Assembly (NCBI GenBank): GCA_963750015.1
Contig: CAVVPU010000143.1
Span: 1-64,000, forward strand
DNA length: 64,000 bases
Origin: CAVVNC01 sp963750015
Lineage (GTDB): Bacteria > Desulfobacterota > Syntrophorhabdia > Syntrophorhabdales > WCHB1-27
Direction of reading: 5' to 3'
Shown: positions 60,144 through 64,000 of the stretch, one piece after another
How the letters are laid out: every line of letters begins with the position of its first letter
How positions within the stretch are numbered: position 1 is the first letter of the stretch
Made by a program: the position numbers and the translations under genes
Notes under the pieces: model-generated
The model's input: only the letters and a program-made list of their open reading frames with translations
Told to the model about the DNA's origin: nothing
Database searches by the model: none

Positions 60144-60773
60144 TCAGGTGCCGTGAGAGAGGCGGAGGGTTCGGAGAAGCCGGCCTGCTGCGCCGAAGTA
60201 TACCTGAACGTTCTTTGCCACGCGAGAAGTTTCGCGCATGATTGAACGGCGATAGATCACGAGGGTGATGCATCCGAGAAGGACGACCGAGAGGGCTGTG
60301 AGGAACCGGGCATCGATCAGGAGTCGCCCGATGGCAGCGCCGAAGAGATATCCCGCGAGACCGTAGAGCATGGTCCAAGTCCAACCTGAGAGCAGGTCGA
60401 GGAAGACAAAACGTCCTATCCCTATGCGGGTTGTGCCGACAGCAAAGGGAGCCACCGTGCGAAAGCCGTACAAAAAGCGCGCGCCGAAGATAAGAGGGTT
60501 TCCATATTTTTCGACGAGTCCGAGGGCCTTCTCGATTTTTGGGCTCCATGAAGGAAAGAGGCCAAATACTGAGCTGCCTTTATATCGTCCGAGCATGAAG
60601 AAGAGATGGTCGCCTGAAACGGCCCCTAACCAGGCAGAGAGAAGTACCAGAGGAAGGCTGAGGTAGCCGCTCTGGACGGCCCAACCGGCAGCAACCAGGA
60701 CGGTTTCACCCTCGAAGAGGCACCCTGTCAGAATTGCCGCATAACCAAGACACGAAGTGAATGTGTGATCCAT
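60144..60773 (-). CDS. DedA-family membrane protein
   Basis: A 209-residue inner-membrane protein of the DedA/VTT (SNARE-associated) family. Members are linked to undecaprenyl-phosphate or phospholipid flipping and envelope homeostasis. It has the N-terminal GCLFEGETVLVAAGWAVQ with the conserved E, SAWLGAVSGDHLFFMLGRYKG, the signature FGARFLYGFRTVAPFAVGTTRI (usual F-x-R-hhP), and the closing GAAIGRLL helix. About four to five hydrophobic segments. A basic tail ends it. The GAGG before the ATG supports the start. It is monocistronic as far as visible. Confidence 0.85.
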   Translation of the reverse strand: MDHTFTSCLGYAAILTGCLFEGETVLVAAGWAVQSGYLSLPLVLLSAWLGAVSGDHLFFMLGRYKGSSVFGLFPSWSPKIEKALGLVEKYGNPLIFGARFLYGFRTVAPFAVGTTRIGIGRFVFLDLLSGWTWTMLYGLAGYLFGAAIGRLLIDARFLTALSVVLLGCITLVIYRRSIMRETSRVAKNVQVYFGAAGRLLRTLRLSHGT

Positions 60774-60922
60774 TTATGCCTGTCCTCTGTAACGGACTGC
60801 CGGTCTGTTCCCTGTATCGTCCTGCTCCCCACCATGGGCCTATACAATTTAATCTCCTCGGTGTTAAACCGTGATTATGGTTTCAGTTAATTCGGGATGA
60901 AGAAAGGCGATTGCCTGATTCC

Positions 60923-63445
60923 CTAGACGACGTGCGGGTCGATCGAGGGGAGGGCGACAGCCGCCCTGGTGTGGTCGTCGTCCTTTTCGGACACATCTCC
61001 GGCTCTCAGGTAGGCCCCCGTCGATTCAGAGTTGAGAGGCTTGGAGAACAGATAGCCTTGTATCAGCCTGCATTTCATGCCCTTTAGCCGAAGGAGCTGC
61101 GCCTCTGTCTCCACTCCTTCTGCAACAACCTCCATTTTCATGCTGGCAGCGAGATCGAGGATAGTCTGAACGATGCCGTGATGGTCGGTCTGGGGAGACA
61201 ACTCGGAGATGAAGGACCGATCGATCTTCAGTTTGGTAACAGGCAGCTTGTTGAGATAGTTGAGCGATGAGTAGCCGGTTCCGAAGTCATCGAGACTGAG
61301 GCGCAGACCCAAAGCCTCCAGTTTTGAAAGGGTTGCAGAGGAGACCTCCCAGTCGCTCATGACCGAGCTTTCCGTGATTTCCAGCTCGAGCCAGTCAGGA
61401 TTGATCTCCCACTTTTTCATGCACCGGGAAACAATGTCCGGAAGACCGCTGTCCCTGAGCTGGCGCGCAGAAAGATTGACCGCTACAGGAACCGTGATGC
61501 CCTCATCGCGCCAATCTCTTATTTGTCGACACACAGTATTCAGGACCCACTCGCCCATTGGGATTATGAGTCCCGTCTCTTCGGCCAGGGGGATGAAGGA
61601 ATCGGGCGAGACCACGCCGCGGCTGGGATGGACCCACCTCATTAATGCCTCGAGGGAAGCCACACGGTTGCTTTGAACGTCGACTATGGGCTGGTAGACC
61701 ATGAAGAATTCGTCGTTGTCCAGGGCCCGGCGTAGATCGTTCTGCAGGTCGAGAACCTTGACCGCGCTTTCGTGCATGGATGGATCGAAGACGATCCATC
61801 CGCCAGGTTCACCTTCCTTTGCCCGGTACATGGCAATATCGGCGTCTCGCAACAGATCCTGGGGTCTCTTATACTCCCCTGAGCTCAAGGCAATCCCGAT
61901 GCTGGCCGTCACGAAAACCTCCCTTCCTTTGAGAGAGAAGGGCCTGCGAAAAACGTCCCGAACCCTCTCGGCCACACCCGTGGCGTTGCTCAATTCATCG
62001 ATGTCCTCGAGAAGGATAACAAACTCATCACCGCCGAGGCGCGCAAAAGTATCGGCGGGTCTTATGAGATGGTTTATCCGATCGGCGGTTTCAGTAAGAA
62101 CCGAGTCTCCGGCTAAGTGGCCCAGGCTGTCGTTGATGAATTTGAAACGGTCCAGGTCTATGAACAAGACGGAGAACCGGCTGCCCGTTCTTTCCCCTCG
62201 CTTGACCGCGTGATAGAGCCTGTCCATGAAAAGGGCGCGGTTGGGGAGCTTCGTGAGACCATCGTAGAAAGCCTCCTGGAGCAACTGCTCTGCAATCCTC
62301 TTTTGCTCGGTTACGTCAGTCTGGGATCCTGCCATCCTGTAAGGAATGCCCTTTTTGTCCCGCAAAGCGAGTCCGCGGCTCAACATCCAGCGGTGGCCGC
62401 CATCTTTGCACGTTATGCGGTGCTCACTTTGAAAATGGGGACTCTTTCCTTCAAGGTGGGCTTTGATCTCCAGCCGTACCCGGTCGGCGTCGTCGGCATG
62501 GATCCTATTGAGCCATCCTTCCGGCCGGTTCTCTACTTCCTCTTCCTCATAGCCCAACATGCCTTTCCATCTGGACGAAAAGTGGACTTCATTCGTCCTG
62601 AGGTCCCAATCCCAAAGTCCGTCGTTGGCCCCCTGTGTCGCCAGAGCGTATCGTTCCTCGCTTTCGCGAAGAGCCCTCTCCGATCTTTTTCTCGCGGTAA
62701 TGTCCCGTACCATGGCCAGGACCTCGTGCTCTCCGCAGGGCACGATTCTGGCCTCACAATCACGCCTGGACCCGGACGGAGTTATCTGAACGTACTCCAG
62801 CGTCTGGGCTTCACCCGTGGCGAGGGTAACGTCCAGACTCCTGCCTATCTGGTGCGCCACTTCCATTGGCAGCACCTGGAACAGTTTCTTCCCGATAGAT
62901 TCTTCCTCCAGGGGAAACAGCCCGAAGTCCCTGGGTACTTTGAATTCCAAGAGATATCCTTGCCTGTTCAGGCGCAGCATCAGGTCCGGCACGGCATCGA
63001 GGAGGGCCCTGTTTTTCATCTCGCTCCGATGAAAGGCTTCGATCGACCTGCTAGCCCTCAACATGTAGCGGAGTCTGTGGCCCAGAATGGTCCAGTTTAT
63101 CGGCTTGGTGACGAAATCGGTTGCCCCTGTCTCGTAGGCGCGGTTTATCGATTCGACGTCGTCGAGCCCCGTTACCATGAGAATGGGGGTAAGCTCGCCG
63201 GCCGGATGGTTGCGAATCCTGGAACACGCGGAGAAGCCATCCATTTCAGGCATCTGTACATCGAGCATGATGACGTCGGGCTTGGTTCGGTCAAAACAGG
63301 TGAGGGCTTCCTGACCGTTCGCTGCTTCCGAGACATCGAAATCTGCGTGCTTGAGCGATTCTCTGGCCAGCAGCCGCACCATCGGGTCGTCGTCGGCGAC
63401 CAGAACGGAGGGGCGGCGTCTGTCGTTAGAAGGGTTTTCTGTCAT
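60923..63445 (-). CDS. REC-PAS-PAS-GGDEF-EAL cyclic-di-GMP protein
   Basis: An 840-residue signalling protein. An N-terminal receiver (VLVADDDPMVRLLARESL, Asp in VIMLDVQMPEMDG, Lys in FVTKPI) precedes two PAS domains (about 145-260 and 270-385), a GGDEF domain (about 395-550) with the intact active site RLGGDEFVILL, and an EAL domain (about 570-810) with EALMRW, NLSARQLRD, LELEITES, DDFGTGYSSL and the late E in VVAEGVET. Both catalytic motifs look intact, so it may make or break c-di-GMP according to phosphorylation. It starts 11 bp after the hybrid-kinase gene, the probable phosphodonor. AAGGAG precedes the ATG. Confidence 0.85.
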   Translation of the reverse strand: MTENPSNDRRRPSVLVADDDPMVRLLARESLKHADFDVSEAANGQEALTCFDRTKPDVIMLDVQMPEMDGFSACSRIRNHPAGELTPILMVTGLDDVESINRAYETGATDFVTKPINWTILGHRLRYMLRASRSIEAFHRSEMKNRALLDAVPDLMLRLNRQGYLLEFKVPRDFGLFPLEEESIGKKLFQVLPMEVAHQIGRSLDVTLATGEAQTLEYVQITPSGSRRDCEARIVPCGEHEVLAMVRDITARKRSERALRESEERYALATQGANDGLWDWDLRTNEVHFSSRWKGMLGYEEEEVENRPEGWLNRIHADDADRVRLEIKAHLEGKSPHFQSEHRITCKDGGHRWMLSRGLALRDKKGIPYRMAGSQTDVTEQKRIAEQLLQEAFYDGLTKLPNRALFMDRLYHAVKRGERTGSRFSVLFIDLDRFKFINDSLGHLAGDSVLTETADRINHLIRPADTFARLGGDEFVILLEDIDELSNATGVAERVRDVFRRPFSLKGREVFVTASIGIALSSGEYKRPQDLLRDADIAMYRAKEGEPGGWIVFDPSMHESAVKVLDLQNDLRRALDNDEFFMVYQPIVDVQSNRVASLEALMRWVHPSRGVVSPDSFIPLAEETGLIIPMGEWVLNTVCRQIRDWRDEGITVPVAVNLSARQLRDSGLPDIVSRCMKKWEINPDWLELEITESSVMSDWEVSSATLSKLEALGLRLSLDDFGTGYSSLNYLNKLPVTKLKIDRSFISELSPQTDHHGIVQTILDLAASMKMEVVAEGVETEAQLLRLKGMKCRLIQGYLFSKPLNSESTGAYLRAGDVSEKDDDHTRAAVALPSIDPHVV

Positions 63446-63456
63446 TTTTTGTCTCC

Positions 63457-64000
63457 TTAGAGCTCCGCCGTCAGCGCTTTAGATGCAATTTCAAACTCCC
63501 TTTCCATCCGAGCAAGCAGCTCGGGCCCTCCCCGGGTGGTCCCTGTTCGCCCAGCGAGCTCCATCTCCTTGCATAGATCAGCCATTGTCTTTGCGCCCAC
63601 GTTTGCGCTCGCCGACTTGAGACTGTGGGCCAGTTCCCGCATGGCCTCCGGATTGTTCGCTCGAAGGGCCTCCCGAAGGGAGACGAACGTGGACGGCGAC
63701 TCGTTGACGTAGTAAGTTATGATGGTTTTAAGCAGGCCAGTCGAGCCCTGTGCTTCGATTGCGCGAATCCGGTCGAGAACTATCCGGTCGATGGCAGGTG
63801 AATCCTCCCCATCCGGACTTTCCATGGGCTGCCGGTCCTGACTTTCTTCCCCATTCTTCGAGATCGGCGGATTCGCCTCGACGGCTCCCAATTTTTGAAA
63901 AGGCAGATACCTTGCGAGTGCATCCGACAACTGGTCGAAAGTGAAGGGTTTGCTCAGATGGTCGTCCATGCCCGCTTCCAGGGACTTCTCTCTGTCCCCT
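63457..64000 (-). CDS. Hybrid histidine kinase, C-terminal receiver end and Hpt domain (partial)
   Basis: The 3' end of a larger gene that runs off the right edge. The visible part begins with the end of a receiver domain (SLEAGMDDHLSKPFTFDQLSDALARYL, with the conserved Lys of KP). An acidic/Pro linker and a C-terminal Hpt domain of about 100 residues follow, with phospho-accepting His in ELAHSLKSASANVGA. This is the layout of BarA/ArcB-type kinases, in which the Hpt passes phosphate to a separate receiver, here most simply the REC of the c-di-GMP protein 11 bp downstream. Confidence 0.85.
   Translation of the reverse strand, partial: GDREKSLEAGMDDHLSKPFTFDQLSDALARYLPFQKLGAVEANPPISKNGEESQDRQPMESPDGEDSPAIDRIVLDRIRAIEAQGSTGLLKTIITYYVNESPSTFVSLREALRANNPEAMRELAHSLKSASANVGAKTMADLCKEMELAGRTGTTRGGPELLARMEREFEIASKALTAEL

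Overview
This 64 kb window looks like chromosomal DNA from a strictly anaerobic, syntrophic or acetogenic relative of the Deltaproteobacteria, and Syntrophorhabdus-like organisms fit best. The grounds are a complete carbonyl branch of the Wood-Ljungdahl pathway, an HdrC-type iron-sulfur protein, a thirteen-haem cytochrome c, aromatic-acid MFS transporters next to CoA-transferase and acyl-CoA dehydrogenase genes, an in-frame UGA selenocysteine codon, and VPLPA-type C-terminal sorting signals. The taxonomic placement is inference. The gene calls rest on motifs visible in the translations.

Layout. 1-2.9 kb, minus strand: ftsY (cut by the window edge and frameshifted), a zinc-ribbon protein, a BamE-like lipoprotein and tsaC. 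3-7.2 kb: a TauE-type membrane protein, a structured intergenic repeat, a VPLPA-CTERM surface protein, a GrdB-related selenoprotein read through UGA, a MITE-like element and a Cache-domain periplasmic protein. 7.9-12.1 kb: a frameshifted phosphoesterase, a GH13 enzyme and a GH108 muramidase, none with a clear signal peptide. 12.2-14.5 kb: a cytochrome b / multihaem cytochrome c pair. 14.7 kb: a family 2 glycosyltransferase.

15.7-31.1 kb is the core of the window: fhs, a convergent IclR-type regulator, then acsV, cooC, folD, a 71-residue protein, acsD, acsA/cooS, acsB, acsC and acsE, closed by a terminator, followed by a separately promoted hdrC. Fhs and FolD carry one-carbon units on tetrahydrofolate, AcsE passes the methyl group to the AcsCD corrinoid protein (kept active by AcsV), and AcsA and AcsB make or split acetyl-CoA. 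CooC supports nickel loading. A repeated partly palindromic motif at the iclR start, the acsV -35 region and the acsV leader suggests that the IclR protein controls the operon and itself. A tRNA gene with its own promoter and terminator follows, and its anticodon loop lacks U33.

31.4-38.7 kb appears to be one sigma-54 regulon: an aromatic-acid transporter, an acyl-CoA dehydrogenase fused to a winged-helix-like domain, a GAF/AAA+ activator and a family I CoA-transferase. Near-identical -24/-12 promoters and a shared palindromic upstream motif precede both transcription units. 38.7-43.8 kb carries a signal peptidase I with an altered catalytic position, a CBM9-like protein and two aldehyde dehydrogenases. 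43.9-50.5 kb is a sensory operon (CheB-CheR-PAS fusion, multi-PAS hybrid kinase, detached receiver). 50.8-55.8 kb holds a UvrD-type helicase, an FKBP isomerase, a second VPLPA-CTERM protein with a structured leader and a TPR protein. 56.1-59.9 kb is an MFS / amidohydrolase / MFS operon. 60.1-64 kb has a DedA protein, a REC-PAS-GGDEF-EAL protein and the end of a hybrid kinase with an Hpt domain.
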